From an uncultured Prevotellaceae bacterium (GTDB taxonomy: Bacteria > Bacteroidota > Bacteroidia > Bacteroidales > Bacteroidaceae), in NCBI GenBank assembly GCA_900316975.1, contig ONFA01000002.1:62001-126000 (forward strand): DNA of 64,000 nt, given 5' to 3'. The notes beneath the pieces were generated by a model, which was given only the letters and a program-made list of their open reading frames with translations, ran no database searches and was not told the origin of the DNA. Shown here piece after piece: positions 1-7,883 of the stretch; the stretch's first letter is position 1; each line of letters opens with the position of its first letter. The translations under genes were made by a program, and so were the position numbers.

Positions 1-177
1 TGGGACATCAATGCCATGGCTGATGCCATCTATTCTCTCTGCACTAACGAGGGACTGCACAAATATCTGCAAGAAGAAGGCTTAAAGGAAGTGGCAGAGA
101 TCACATGGGTGAAAGTCGGTCACCGCATCCGCAAACTCTATGACGAGTGCATTTACAACGGAGGATTTATTCACTAA
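1..177 (+). CDS. C-terminal end of a glycosyltransferase (glycogen-synthase/GT4-like), cut by window edge
   Basis: An open frame runs from the first base to a TAA and gives 58 residues beginning WDINAMADAIYSLCTNEGL. The 'D-x-N-A-M-A-D-A-I' start followed by an amphipathic helix and a basic tail is typical of the last helices of GT-B fold glycosyltransferases, where residues near this point contact the nucleotide sugar. The next gene, 29 bp downstream on the same strand, is a GH57 enzyme; in Bacteroides and Prevotella a family 4 glycosyltransferase annotated as glycogen synthase directly precedes a GH57 amylase, so the pair probably acts on intracellular alpha-glucan. The family assignment rests on little sequence and mainly on context. 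Confidence 0.6.
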   Translation, partial: WDINAMADAIYSLCTNEGLHKYLQEEGLKEVAEITWVKVGHRIRKLYDECIYNGGFIH

Positions 178-206
178 AAACAATGAACTAAACGAATTAA
201 TAGAAT

Positions 207-1622
207 ATGAAAAGGATTTGTCTTTATTTTGAGATACATCAGATTATTCATCTCAAGCGTTACCGTTTCTTCGACATCGGTCGTGATCATTATTACTATG
301 ATGATTACGAGAATGAGCGTTCCATCAACGACATCGCAGAGCGCAGTTATGTGCCAGCTTTGCAGACACTTATTCAGATGTGTAGAGACCATCCAGAGTT
401 CAAGGTTGCCTTTTCTCTTTCTGGCGTGGGTCTTGAGCAGTTGGAATTCCATGCTCCGCAGGTGATTGACTTGTTGCGTGAAATCAACTCCACGGGGCAG
501 GTCGAGTTCTTGTGCGAGCCTTATAGCCACGGTCTTTCCTCACTTGCCAATGAGGAGAGTTTTGTAGCTGAGGTGAAACGTATGAGCGACCGCGTCAAGG
601 AACTTTTTGGCAAGCGTCCTAAAGTGTTCCGCAACTCCTCTCTTATCTACAACGACGAGATTGGTGCACAGGTGGCAGCAATGGGCTTCAAGGGAATTCT
701 GACTGAAGGTGCCAAGCAGGTGCTTGGTTGGAAGTCCCCACATTATTTGTATCATTGTGCAAGCGACCCACGCTTGAAGTTGTTGATGCGCGACATCAAC
801 TTGTCAGAGGACATCACCGAACGCTTCACTTCTCATCCGCTCATGGCTGACCAGTGGCTCGATTGGATTGCTTCCACCCCGGAAGGTGAAAACATCATCA
901 ATATATTTGGTGAACTTGTCACCTTCGGCATTTTCCATCCGCTTCAGAGTGGCATTCTCGAATTCCTCAAAGCCATCCCAGTCTTGGCAAAGGAGCGCGG
1001 CATTGGTTTCGCCCTGCCGTCAGAACTTTGTGCCGAAAAGAGCGTGGGAGCTATCGAGGTTCCTTATAACATCTCGTGGGTTGACGAGGAACGCGACACT
1101 TCTTGTTGGCTCGGCAACGTCATGCAGCGTGAAGCTTTCAACAAACTCTACAGTGTGGCAGACCGTGTGCGTGTATGTGGCGACCGTCGCATTCAGATGG
1201 ACTGGGATTCCTTGCAGGCATCCAACAACTTCCGTTTCATGACCACAAAACCTGGCTATCAGTATCGTGGCATTTACGATAGTCCATACGATGCTTTCAC
1301 CAACTATATGAATATTCTTGGTGATTTCATTTCTCGTGTTAACAACCTTTACGGAGGCGCTGATAATGAAGAAATTGATGGACTCATTACCATGATTAAA
1401 AATCAGGATGATGAACTGGCTGCCAAGGATAAGGAAATCGAGCGCCTACGCAAAAAACTGGAGAAATTCAATCCCACGGAAGTGGAAGAGAAGAAGCCTG
1501 TGAAGAAAGCTGTCCCCAAGAAGCCTGCCGCTGCCAAGAAAGCAGCCGAAAAGGCCAAACCTGCGGCAGGGGCAGCAGCTAAGAAAGTTACAGCTCCCAA
1601 GGCTGCTCCCAAGAAAAAGTAG
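207..1622 (+). CDS. Glycoside hydrolase family 57 (alpha-amylase/4-alpha-glucanotransferase-like) with a Lys/Ala/Pro tail
   Basis: Predicted cytoplasmic alpha-glucan-active enzyme of 471 residues with no signal peptide. The N-terminus (MKRICLYFEIHQIIHLKRYRF) and the GQVEFLCEPYSHGLSS segment near residues 97-112 fit the GH57 (beta/alpha)7 barrel of Bacteroidetes 'alpha-amylase' proteins; about 425 residues of enzyme are followed by a coiled-coil-like charged stretch (residues ~395-420) and a tail from about residue 425 made almost only of Lys, Ala and Pro, resembling histone H1 or ribosomal-protein tails. It probably forms an operon with the upstream glycosyltransferase and ends at a strong hairpin terminator. 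Exact specificity (amylase or branching/glucanotransferase) cannot be read from the sequence. Confidence 0.85.
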   Translation: MKRICLYFEIHQIIHLKRYRFFDIGRDHYYYDDYENERSINDIAERSYVPALQTLIQMCRDHPEFKVAFSLSGVGLEQLEFHAPQVIDLLREINSTGQVEFLCEPYSHGLSSLANEESFVAEVKRMSDRVKELFGKRPKVFRNSSLIYNDEIGAQVAAMGFKGILTEGAKQVLGWKSPHYLYHCASDPRLKLLMRDINLSEDITERFTSHPLMADQWLDWIASTPEGENIINIFGELVTFGIFHPLQSGILEFLKAIPVLAKERGIGFALPSELCAEKSVGAIEVPYNISWVDEERDTSCWLGNVMQREAFNKLYSVADRVRVCGDRRIQMDWDSLQASNNFRFMTTKPGYQYRGIYDSPYDAFTNYMNILGDFISRVNNLYGGADNEEIDGLITMIKNQDDELAAKDKEIERLRKKLEKFNPTEVEEKKPVKKAVPKKPAAAKKAAEKAKPAAGAAAKKVTAPKAAPKKK

Positions 1623-1668
1623 AGATAGTCTTGTGGCGATGTAACATGAGCATCTGCAACATATCAGA

Positions 1669-1698
1669 GGCACATCTGGCGACGGATGTGCCTTTTTT
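1669..1698 (+). terminator. Intrinsic terminator after the GH57 gene
   Basis: GGCACATC (1669-1676) pairs with GATGTGCC (1685-1692), followed directly by six T residues; it lies 47 bp after the GH57 stop codon. Confidence 0.85.
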
Positions 1699-1791
1699 GA
1701 TTTTCATCTGTCATTTTTTGCTTTTTTTCGAAAATTCTGCTAATTCAGCCCTCATATGTCTTGCGAGTGTTCGTTCATGAGTCCTGTGTGC

Positions 1792-2682
1792 TTATTGTCC
1801 ATGAAATGCCACCATGCCATCAAGGGGCGATTGGATGATGGTGCCGACACAGAATCCGCAGCGAGTGGCGGCTTCCGTGAGTTCGGGGCGGTAGTAGTGG
1901 GCAATGCTCCCGATGAAGTGAACCGTAGAGAGGACTGAAGGATGAACGTCCTGAATTGTGAGTTGGGAAGTAAGCGGGATGATGTTGCGACGGAAGAACT
2001 GTTCGAAACAGTCGAGGAGAAACGCATGGATGGCTGGATGCTCTCGATGACGGGCACAGAAGGGGCTGAGGGAGGCCAGATAACGGTTGGGCAGGGGAGT
2101 GCGATACACATGTTGGATGATGTTGGCTTGGGTTTCATGTGTCTCGTCGAAGAAGACTTTGCAAATGTCCTCAGGCAGTTGTTGCTTGAGAATGTCGCCC
2201 ACAAGCCGTTTGCCAATGTAGGCACCGCTGCCTTCATCACCGAGAATGTAACCAAGAGCAGGAATGCCGGGGTGGAGCGTGCGACCGTCATAGTAGCAAG
2301 AATTGCTGCCTGTGCCGAGAATGGCAACAATGCCGGGATAGCGTCCACAAAGTCCTCGTGCGGCTCCGAGCATGTCGCTCTCCACACTGATGCGGGCAGT
2401 CATGCTGATAACCTGCCGTAAGGCTTGTGCCACGATGGGAGATTTCTCGGGTGTACATCCGGCACCATAGAAATGGATGGCATCAATGTCACGATTCTTG
2501 GACAGATAGGTGTGAAGATGAGGCAGCAGTTCGTGTTGGAGAATAGAACCGATTTCCTCCTCATTTTGTTGGAAAGGGTTGATTCCTTGGGTGTATATTA
2601 CGTGTTGAGGGTCTTCGGTAAGGCACCATGCTGTTTTGGTGGAGCCACTGTCAGCAATGAGGGTCATGGGGTTGTTAGCCAT
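1792..2682 (-). CDS. BadF/BadG-type ATPase, N-acetylglucosamine kinase-like
   Basis: 296 residues of the ASKHA (actin/hexokinase) ATPase superfamily. The phosphate-1 motif DSGSTKT sits at residues 11-17, GTGSNS at about 120 gives the second glycine loop, and GYILGDEGSGAYIG at about 143-156 is characteristic of eukaryotic-type GlcNAc kinases and BadF-type proteins. It probably phosphorylates an amino sugar such as N-acetylglucosamine, for example during cell-wall recycling. It is monocistronic, on the opposite strand to both neighbours, with its own -7 box upstream; its 3' end faces the GH57 terminator. Substrate is inferred from family only. Confidence 0.8.
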   Translation of the reverse strand: MANNPMTLIADSGSTKTAWCLTEDPQHVIYTQGINPFQQNEEEIGSILQHELLPHLHTYLSKNRDIDAIHFYGAGCTPEKSPIVAQALRQVISMTARISVESDMLGAARGLCGRYPGIVAILGTGSNSCYYDGRTLHPGIPALGYILGDEGSGAYIGKRLVGDILKQQLPEDICKVFFDETHETQANIIQHVYRTPLPNRYLASLSPFCARHREHPAIHAFLLDCFEQFFRRNIIPLTSQLTIQDVHPSVLSTVHFIGSIAHYYRPELTEAATRCGFCVGTIIQSPLDGMVAFHGQ

Positions 2683-2715
2683 TTTCTATTTACGATTAAT
2701 GTTCATTTTTTTTCA

Positions 2716-2723
2716 CAAAATTA
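2716..2723 (-). promoter_or_regulatory. Putative -7 box for the GlcNAc-kinase-like gene
   Basis: CAAAATTA on the plus strand reads TAATTTTG on the minus strand, a match to the Bacteroidetes TAnnTTTG -7 element, 33 bp upstream of the start codon at 2682. Confidence 0.55.
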
Positions 2724-2807
2724 GGATTTTCTTGCTGATACACGAAGTTTTTATAAGTTTTTTTTACTTTTTCAACTCCTCAATTCTTTATTTTTTCATT
2801 TTTTCCA

Positions 2808-2815
2808 TATCTTTG
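2808..2815 (+). promoter_or_regulatory. Putative -7 box for the mannose-1-P guanylyltransferase gene
   Basis: TATCTTTG followed by CA, 48 bp upstream of the chosen ATG at 2864 and in a very T-rich spacer; it matches the Bacteroidetes -7 consensus. Confidence 0.65.
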
Positions 2816-2863
2816 CATTTCTTTTAGAGATTTTAAGGTGGAAAATTAAACTGCTTGACCATT

Positions 2864-3937
2864 ATGAGTACGAACATTAACCTTAACAACAACCTTGTCA
2901 TTATGGCAGGAGGTGTGGGTAGCCGTTTCTGGCCTATGAGCACAACGGAATACCCTAAACAGTTTATTGATGTTTTTGGGACAGGGCGCACATTTATCCA
3001 GATGACTTATGACCGCTTCAAAGGCATGGTCGCCCCCGAAAATGTGTGGGTGGTCACGTCGCAGAGGTATGCGGATATTGTTGCTGAGCAACTTCCCGAT
3101 ATTCCCCAGAGAAATATTCTTTTGGAGCCATGCCGTCGCAATACGGCTCCTTGCATCGCTTATGTGAGTTGGCGCATCAAAGCGCAGAATCCGAAAGCTA
3201 ATCTGGTCATCACGCCTGCAGACCATCTGGTGACGGACGTGGTGGAATTTCAGCGGGTTATCAGTTCTGCTTTGAACTTCACGGCAGAAACCGATGCCAT
3301 TGTGACGTTGGGTATGGAACCAACTCGCCCTGAAACGGGGTATGGCTATATTCAAGCAGACTTACAAGTGCCTTCGTTGAGAAATAAAGAAATTTTCCGT
3401 GTGGATTCGTTCAAGGAGAAACCCGACTACAAGACAGCGGTGCAGTATCTGAAGAAGCGTGACTTTTTCTGGAATTCAGGAATCTTTGTCTGGAACGTGA
3501 GCACGATTGTCAACTCGTTGCGCATCTACGAGCCAGAGATTTCGAAAATCTTTGAGGATCTGCTGCCTTATTATGGGACGGAGAAGGAGCAGGCGATGAT
3601 TGATGAGCAGTTCCCGAAATGCCAAAGTATCTCCATTGATTATGCGGTAATGGAACGTGCGGATGAAATTTTTGTGTTCCCTGCAGACTTCGGTTGGAGC
3701 GATGTGGGCACATGGGGTTCACTGCACACATTGGCGCCTGTGGACAAAGATGGCAACAATGTGGTGGGAGAAAATGTGAAGTTGTATGAAACTCGCAACT
3801 GTGTGGTGCATGCAACAGAAGAGAAACGCGTGGTCGTTCAGGGTCTGGACGGCTATATTGTGGCAGAGAAGAATAACACGTTGCTAATTTGTAAATTGGA
3901 AGAAGAACAACGCATCAAAGAGTTCTCTGCAGGATGA
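2864..3937 (+). CDS. manC: Mannose-1-phosphate guanylyltransferase
   Basis: Makes GDP-mannose from mannose-1-phosphate and GTP in the cytoplasm, the donor for mannosylated and fucosylated surface glycans. The nucleotidyltransferase signature VIMAGGVGSRFWPMS is at residues ~13-27, followed by YPKQF with the conserved lysine; LVITPADHLV, EKPD and the NSGIFVW segment further on are diagnostic of this family. I chose the ATG at 2864 (357 residues); an in-frame TTG nine bases earlier is possible. The protein is the short form without the phosphomannose-isomerase domain. The following gene starts 10 bp after the stop, so the two are probably co-transcribed. Confidence 0.92.
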   Translation: MSTNINLNNNLVIMAGGVGSRFWPMSTTEYPKQFIDVFGTGRTFIQMTYDRFKGMVAPENVWVVTSQRYADIVAEQLPDIPQRNILLEPCRRNTAPCIAYVSWRIKAQNPKANLVITPADHLVTDVVEFQRVISSALNFTAETDAIVTLGMEPTRPETGYGYIQADLQVPSLRNKEIFRVDSFKEKPDYKTAVQYLKKRDFFWNSGIFVWNVSTIVNSLRIYEPEISKIFEDLLPYYGTEKEQAMIDEQFPKCQSISIDYAVMERADEIFVFPADFGWSDVGTWGSLHTLAPVDKDGNNVVGENVKLYETRNCVVHATEEKRVVVQGLDGYIVAEKNNTLLICKLEEEQRIKEFSAG

Positions 3938-3947
3938 AAGGTCTGAC

Positions 3948-5264
3948 ATGAAGGGATTGTTGAGAAGGTTCATGCAAGGGGTGTTTATATCAGTTTCTTT
4001 TGTGCCAGTGAGCGCAGAAGAAACTGATGTTGTTAAGGTCGATACCGTACCGAGATTCATCTATTCAATAGGTGGTGGTGCGGGTATGAACCATCTGTTC
4101 AACATTGAGATGCGTGGTGAGAAGTTGGTCAAACGAGGATGGGGAGGTGCCTATGAACTTTTCATGACTTCTCAGGCAAATCCTTTAGATACGACCGTCA
4201 GCGTGTATGACCGTGTCTTCGGCTTCCCAACATTGGAAGCGGGCGTACAACTACTGGATTATAGTCACACGCGGCTCCATACGGGAGACACCCCCTATCA
4301 GTCATCATTGGGCTATGTTTGGGCAGCCTACATCGGATTCCGGCGTGACATCTACCGCAATAAGAGATGGTCGTTTGGCTATGGATTGGAGAACGGCTTG
4401 TGTTTGAGTTCACGTCCCTATGAGGCTGCTGACAATGTGGACAATGACATGATTGGACAGCATCTGTCCATGTTCTTCGGATGTAATGTCTTTGCAGGTT
4501 ATCGTCCCATGCCTGCCATGGAATTGAGTGTCGGATTTGAATATAAACATGTGTCGAATGGAGCGACAGACCGTCCTAACAAAGGCTCAAACTCTTATGG
4601 ACTGACCGTACGTGGACGTTATGACCTCAATCGCCCGCAGTCCGATAAGGGATTGACTTTTGAACAGCGTTTGGGACGCTTGCAGGCTTTCCGTAGGACA
4701 CCATTTGATTCATTCATGTATTTGGATGTGAATGCCACAGTAGGATTCCGCACCATGTATGAAGAATGGCTCTTGCGACGCAACTATCTGTCTGAAGACG
4801 ATGAGCGTTATCACGATGGAAAGATTGCGCTCCATACCGTTTGGAGCACGGCACTTGTCCCGATGTTCCGCTACAATCAGGTGCATGCCTCAGGTGTTGG
4901 ACTGGAATATTCGTTTGGAGGTTATGTGTCCCGTTCCCCAAAAATCGAACGGGAGATGGGGCTGACTGGACATTATAGGCATAGCAAGCACGTATTGGGC
5001 ATTGCTGCACATCATGAGGTGTATTACAAGCAGTTGTCGCTCGCCATGTCGGTGGGGACCTATCTGTTCCGCCAACATGGATGGATTCAGAAAAAATATG
5101 AACCACCCATTTATGAAACGGTGGGCATTCGCTACTATCCCAAATTCTTCAAGCCCTTTTATATCGGCTATAATCTGAAAGCAAATGGTGGCAAGGCATA
5201 CGCGATGGAGTTGAAAGTGGGGCTTCATGCTGGGCATTGGCGGTTGAGGCGAAAGGCAAAATAA
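3948..5264 (+). CDS. Outer-membrane acyloxyacyl hydrolase / PagL-like lipid A 3-O-deacylase
   Basis: 438 residues with a Sec signal peptide (MKGLLRRFMQGVFISVSFVPVSA). The body has alternating aromatic/hydrophobic beta-strand patterns of an outer-membrane barrel. H201-V-S203-N-G within FEYKHVSNGATDRPN matches the catalytic His-x-Ser motif of PagL-type lipid A 3-O-deacylases, and the later SNSYG region is also typical. It probably removes an acyl chain from lipid A, changing how the lipopolysaccharide is seen by host receptors. It is longer than Pseudomonas PagL (about 170 residues) because of an additional C-terminal barrel-like half, as in other Bacteroidetes members of the family. Linked to manC by a 10-bp gap. 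Confidence 0.75.
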   Translation: MKGLLRRFMQGVFISVSFVPVSAEETDVVKVDTVPRFIYSIGGGAGMNHLFNIEMRGEKLVKRGWGGAYELFMTSQANPLDTTVSVYDRVFGFPTLEAGVQLLDYSHTRLHTGDTPYQSSLGYVWAAYIGFRRDIYRNKRWSFGYGLENGLCLSSRPYEAADNVDNDMIGQHLSMFFGCNVFAGYRPMPAMELSVGFEYKHVSNGATDRPNKGSNSYGLTVRGRYDLNRPQSDKGLTFEQRLGRLQAFRRTPFDSFMYLDVNATVGFRTMYEEWLLRRNYLSEDDERYHDGKIALHTVWSTALVPMFRYNQVHASGVGLEYSFGGYVSRSPKIEREMGLTGHYRHSKHVLGIAAHHEVYYKQLSLAMSVGTYLFRQHGWIQKKYEPPIYETVGIRYYPKFFKPFYIGYNLKANGGKAYAMELKVGLHAGHWRLRRKAK

Positions 5265-5302
5265 GGGCAGTTCCTTTTTTGTGAATCACCCATGAATACA
5301 AT

Positions 5303-5332
5303 AAAAGAGCACGGATTTCTCCGTGCTCTTTT
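5303..5332. terminator. Bidirectional terminator between convergent genes
   Basis: Perfect 12-bp inverted repeat AAAAGAGCACGG (5303-5314) / CCGTGCTCTTTT (5321-5332) between the PagL-like gene and rpsP, which converge here; A- and T-runs flank both arms, so it can serve both strands. Confidence 0.85.
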
Positions 5333-5357
5333 GTCTTGATTTTTTACATCAAAAGGA

Positions 5358-5903
5358 TTAAGCCTCTGCTGGTGCTTCTGTAGCCTCTGTACCTTCTGCA
5401 GGTGCTTCAGCAGGAGCCTCTTCTGCAGCCTGAGCGGCGAGAGCGGCAGCCTTCTTCTCGGCAATTTTAGCAGCGAGTGCTTCATTCGCCTTCTTTTCAG
5501 CGTCCAGACGTGCCTTCTTCTCAGCAGCCTTGTCGGCAGCCTCTTTGTCAGCCACTTTCTGTGCTTTGACTTCCTTCTCCTTCTTCCATGCCTCAAACTT
5601 AGTCTCGGCAGCAGCCTCATCAAATGCGCCCTTCTTCACACCACCGAGAAGGTGCTTCTTCATGTAAACACCTTCTTTAGAGAGGATGTTGCGAACGGTG
5701 TCAGTAGGCTGAGCACCAACGAGCACCCAGTAGAGTGCACGTTCAAAGTTCAAATCGATAGTTGCAGGATTGGTGTTAGGGTTGTAAGTACCAATCTTCT
5801 CGATGAAGCGACCATCACGTGGTGCCTGTGCATTAGCAATCACGATGCTGTAGAAAGCGTAGTTCTTGCGACCGTGACGCTGCAAACGAATTCTTGTTGC
5901 CAT
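5358..5903 (-). CDS. rpsP: 30S ribosomal protein S16 with long acidic-basic C-terminal extension
   Basis: Residues 1-85 ([20 protein letters not shown]...) are a canonical S16, a small-subunit assembly protein. Residues ~90-181 are an added tail: first a Lys/Glu/Ala helix-forming stretch, then an Ala/Glu/Pro-rich end ([21 protein letters not shown] is its last part). Bacterial S16 is normally 80-90 residues; extended S16 is common in Bacteroidetes, so this is a lineage trait, not a fusion artefact. The gene stands alone, divergent from the rseC-rnf operon, with its own promoter-like box. Confidence 0.95.
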   Translation of the reverse strand: MATRIRLQRHGRKNYAFYSIVIANAQAPRDGRFIEKIGTYNPNTNPATIDLNFERALYWVLVGAQPTDTVRNILSKEGVYMKKHLLGGVKKGAFDEAAAETKFEAWKKEKEVKAQKVADKEAADKAAEKKARLDAEKKANEALAAKIAEKKAAALAAQAAEEAPAEAPAEGTEATEAPAEA

Positions 5904-5988
5904 TTTGCAATAAAAATGTTTAATAATTAATGATTATGTCGCCAACTCGTGACGACGTGAACTCTGTCATCAACTCGTAATGACGCTG

Positions 5989-5996
5989 CAAAGTTA
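5989..5996 (-). promoter_or_regulatory. -7 box for rpsP
   Basis: CAAAGTTA on plus is TAACTTTG on minus, matching TAnnTTTG; it lies 85 bp upstream of the rpsP start, leaving an ~80-nt leader that carries a near-direct repeat (CAACTCGTGACGACGTGA / CAACTCGTAATGACG, 5942-5985). Confidence 0.65.
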
Positions 5997-6067
5997 CGGC
6001 TTTTTCTTTCAATTTCTGCTAAAAAAGGAAAACTTTTTACTTCTGGAGTGTTTTTTTCTGCTTTTTC

Positions 6068-6099
6068 TTTGAGCAGAAAGATTTAATTTAGTACTTTTG
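6068..6099 (+). promoter_or_regulatory. Promoter of the rseC-rnf operon
   Basis: TTTG at 6068-6071 and TACTTTTG at 6092-6099 with 20 bp between them fit the Bacteroidetes -33/-7 pattern. Transcription would start about 80 bp upstream of the rseC ATG. Confidence 0.7.
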
Positions 6100-6182
6100 T
6101 CGTGTTAAATTGTAATCTGTACTTTGCAAATTGTTACTATAAATTGACATGTAGGTGTCAAAATTATAGGACAGCAATTAAA

Positions 6183-6617
6183 ATGAGAGAAAGACGAAAC
6201 CAAACAATAGCGCATCAAGGAGTGATTGAATCGGTGGAAGGTCATCATGTGAGGGTAAACATCCTACAGGTGGCGGCATGCAGTGCGTGCAAGGCACGTT
6301 CCCTGTGTTCGTCCAGCGAGAGCAAGGAGAAGATTATTGATGTGTATGAAGAGGGGGCGGCAATGAAGTACAAGTGTGGTGAAGAGGTAACAGTGTGTGG
6401 TGCGTTGAGCATGGGTAAGCAGGCGGTGCGTTTGGCGTTTGGTGTGCCGGTGCTGGTGATTGTGGTGTGGATGTTGGTGGCGATGGTGTGGTTACAGTTG
6501 GGAGAACTCCTTTCTGTGGGCATTCTTGCAGTCCTTCTTTCCCTCTATTTCTACATATTATATATGAATAGGGACCGAATGGCAAGACGTTTTGCCTTCT
6601 GGATAGAAAAACAATAA
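6183..6617 (+). CDS. rseC: RseC/MucC-family (SoxR-reducing-system) membrane protein
   Basis: 144 residues. N-terminal soluble part with a cysteine cluster CSACKARSLC (residues ~31-40), as in RseC where it may bind an Fe-S centre, followed by two closely spaced transmembrane helices (residues ~80-125) and a short basic end. RseC-type proteins accompany Rnf/Rsx electron-transport genes and in E. coli help keep SoxR reduced; in Bacteroidetes rseC heads the rnf operon as here. The ATG at 6183 (MRERRNQ) was chosen because the 27 upstream in-frame codons are not conserved-looking and would run close to the promoter. The rnfB start follows after 21 bp. Confidence 0.85.
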   Translation: MRERRNQTIAHQGVIESVEGHHVRVNILQVAACSACKARSLCSSSESKEKIIDVYEEGAAMKYKCGEEVTVCGALSMGKQAVRLAFGVPVLVIVVWMLVAMVWLQLGELLSVGILAVLLSLYFYILYMNRDRMARRFAFWIEKQ

Positions 6618-6638
6618 AAGTAAACTAAATAATATTTT

Positions 6639-7772
6639 ATGGATTTTCAAGTAATTCTAATTGCGGTGGCTGCTTTGGCAATCTTAGGCTTCGTGCTTGC
6701 ATTGTTGCTTTTTTGGGTGTCAAAGCGGTTTGCAGTGAAAGAAGATCCCCGAATCGGTCAAGTGCTTGAAGTGCTGCCTGGAGCCAACTGTGGCGGCTGT
6801 GGTTTCCCAGGCTGTGGCGGTATGGCTGCGGCTTGTGTGAAGGCTGCCGATGCTGGTTCGCTCGAAGGACTGAACTGTCCTGTGGGCGGTGCTGATTGCA
6901 TGGCGAAGGTTGCGGGAATCTTGGGAATGGAAGTGGCTGTGGCTGCTCCCAAGTTAGCCGTGGTGCGATGCAACGGAACGTGTGAAGTGCGTCCCCGTGT
7001 CACCACCTACGACGGTGTGAAGAGTTGCCGTGTGGCGAACTCCACCTGCATGGGCGAAACACAGTGCTCCTATGGCTGCTTAGGCTGTGGCGACTGTGTG
7101 GCAGCCTGCCAGTTCGATGCCATTCACATGAACCCCAAGACGGGTATTCCAGAAGTGGATGCTACCAAGTGTACTGCCTGTGGTGCTTGTGCCAAGGCTT
7201 GTCCGCGTGGCATCATGGAGGTGCGCAACGTGAGTGGCGAAAACAAGGATGCTTTCGTTGTAACCTGCATGAACATGGATAAGGGTGCCGATGCCATGAA
7301 GATTTGTGGCAGTTCATGTATTGCATGTAAGAAGTGCCAGAATGCTTGTGGCAGCGATGCAGTCCATGTGGGCAACAACGTGGCTTACATCAACCCCGAG
7401 GCATGTGTGCTCTGCGGTGCCTGCTTTGAGGCTTGTCCTCGTGGTGCCATCGCTTCCATCAGTGTCAAGGGCATTGAGCGTAAGGTGATTGCCACGATGC
7501 CCAAGACGGCTGGTGCAAAGCCTGCGGCTAAACCGGTTGCAGCCAAGGCTGCCGATGCCCCTGCTGCAGTCCCTGCCAAACCGGCCAAAGAGTGGAAGCC
7601 CATCGAAATCAAGTATGACGGTGCTCCTCTCATGCCGAGTCAGCAGATTCTCCTTGCAGGTCCCAAGGACATCAGCAACCCTGCTCCTGCAGCCAAAGAA
7701 GTTCAATTCGAAGCAAAGCGTACTGACGCTCCACTTCCACCAAGCCAGTTGATTCTGCTTGGCCTTAAATAA
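6639..7772 (+). CDS. rnfB: Rnf electron-transport complex subunit B
   Basis: Iron-sulfur subunit that passes electrons from ferredoxin into the Na+/H+-translocating Rnf complex. Residues ~5-25 form a membrane anchor; CGGCGFPGCGGMA (residues ~50-62) is the Rnf-specific 4Fe-4S domain; four ferredoxin-type motifs follow (CLGCGDCVAAC, CTACGACAKAC, CIACKKCQNAC, CVLCGACFEAC). After about residue 290 there is an Ala/Pro/Lys linker and a tail with two copies of a short motif (APLMPSQQILLAG and APLPPSQLILLGL). At 377 residues it is much longer than E. coli RsxB (192), in line with Bacteroidetes RnfB. Second gene of the operon. Confidence 0.95.
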   Translation: MDFQVILIAVAALAILGFVLALLLFWVSKRFAVKEDPRIGQVLEVLPGANCGGCGFPGCGGMAAACVKAADAGSLEGLNCPVGGADCMAKVAGILGMEVAVAAPKLAVVRCNGTCEVRPRVTTYDGVKSCRVANSTCMGETQCSYGCLGCGDCVAACQFDAIHMNPKTGIPEVDATKCTACGACAKACPRGIMEVRNVSGENKDAFVVTCMNMDKGADAMKICGSSCIACKKCQNACGSDAVHVGNNVAYINPEACVLCGACFEACPRGAIASISVKGIERKVIATMPKTAGAKPAAKPVAAKAADAPAAVPAKPAKEWKPIEIKYDGAPLMPSQQILLAGPKDISNPAPAAKEVQFEAKRTDAPLPPSQLILLGLK

Positions 7773-7775
7773 AGT

Positions 7776-7883
7776 AATGTGCCATTTACCATTTTCATTG
7801 GGACATAGAGACGCTTACTGGTCGCATGGTAAATGAAAAATGACAAAATTGTACATGGTACATGGTAAATTGTAAATGAAATT
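7776..7883. repeat. Palindromic intergenic element between rnfB and rnfC
   Basis: About 108 bp made of imperfect inverted copies of GTAAAT/ATTTAC-type words (GCCATTTACCATTTTCATT on the left, ATGGTAAATGAAAAATGAC on the right). It resembles the spacers at 9246-9364 and 10990-11090, so it belongs to a local repeat family. No gene fits in it. Confidence 0.6.

Noticed and set aside
2855..2863. TTG at 2855 as the manC start
   Set aside because: An ATG follows three codons later, and the family homology begins after it.
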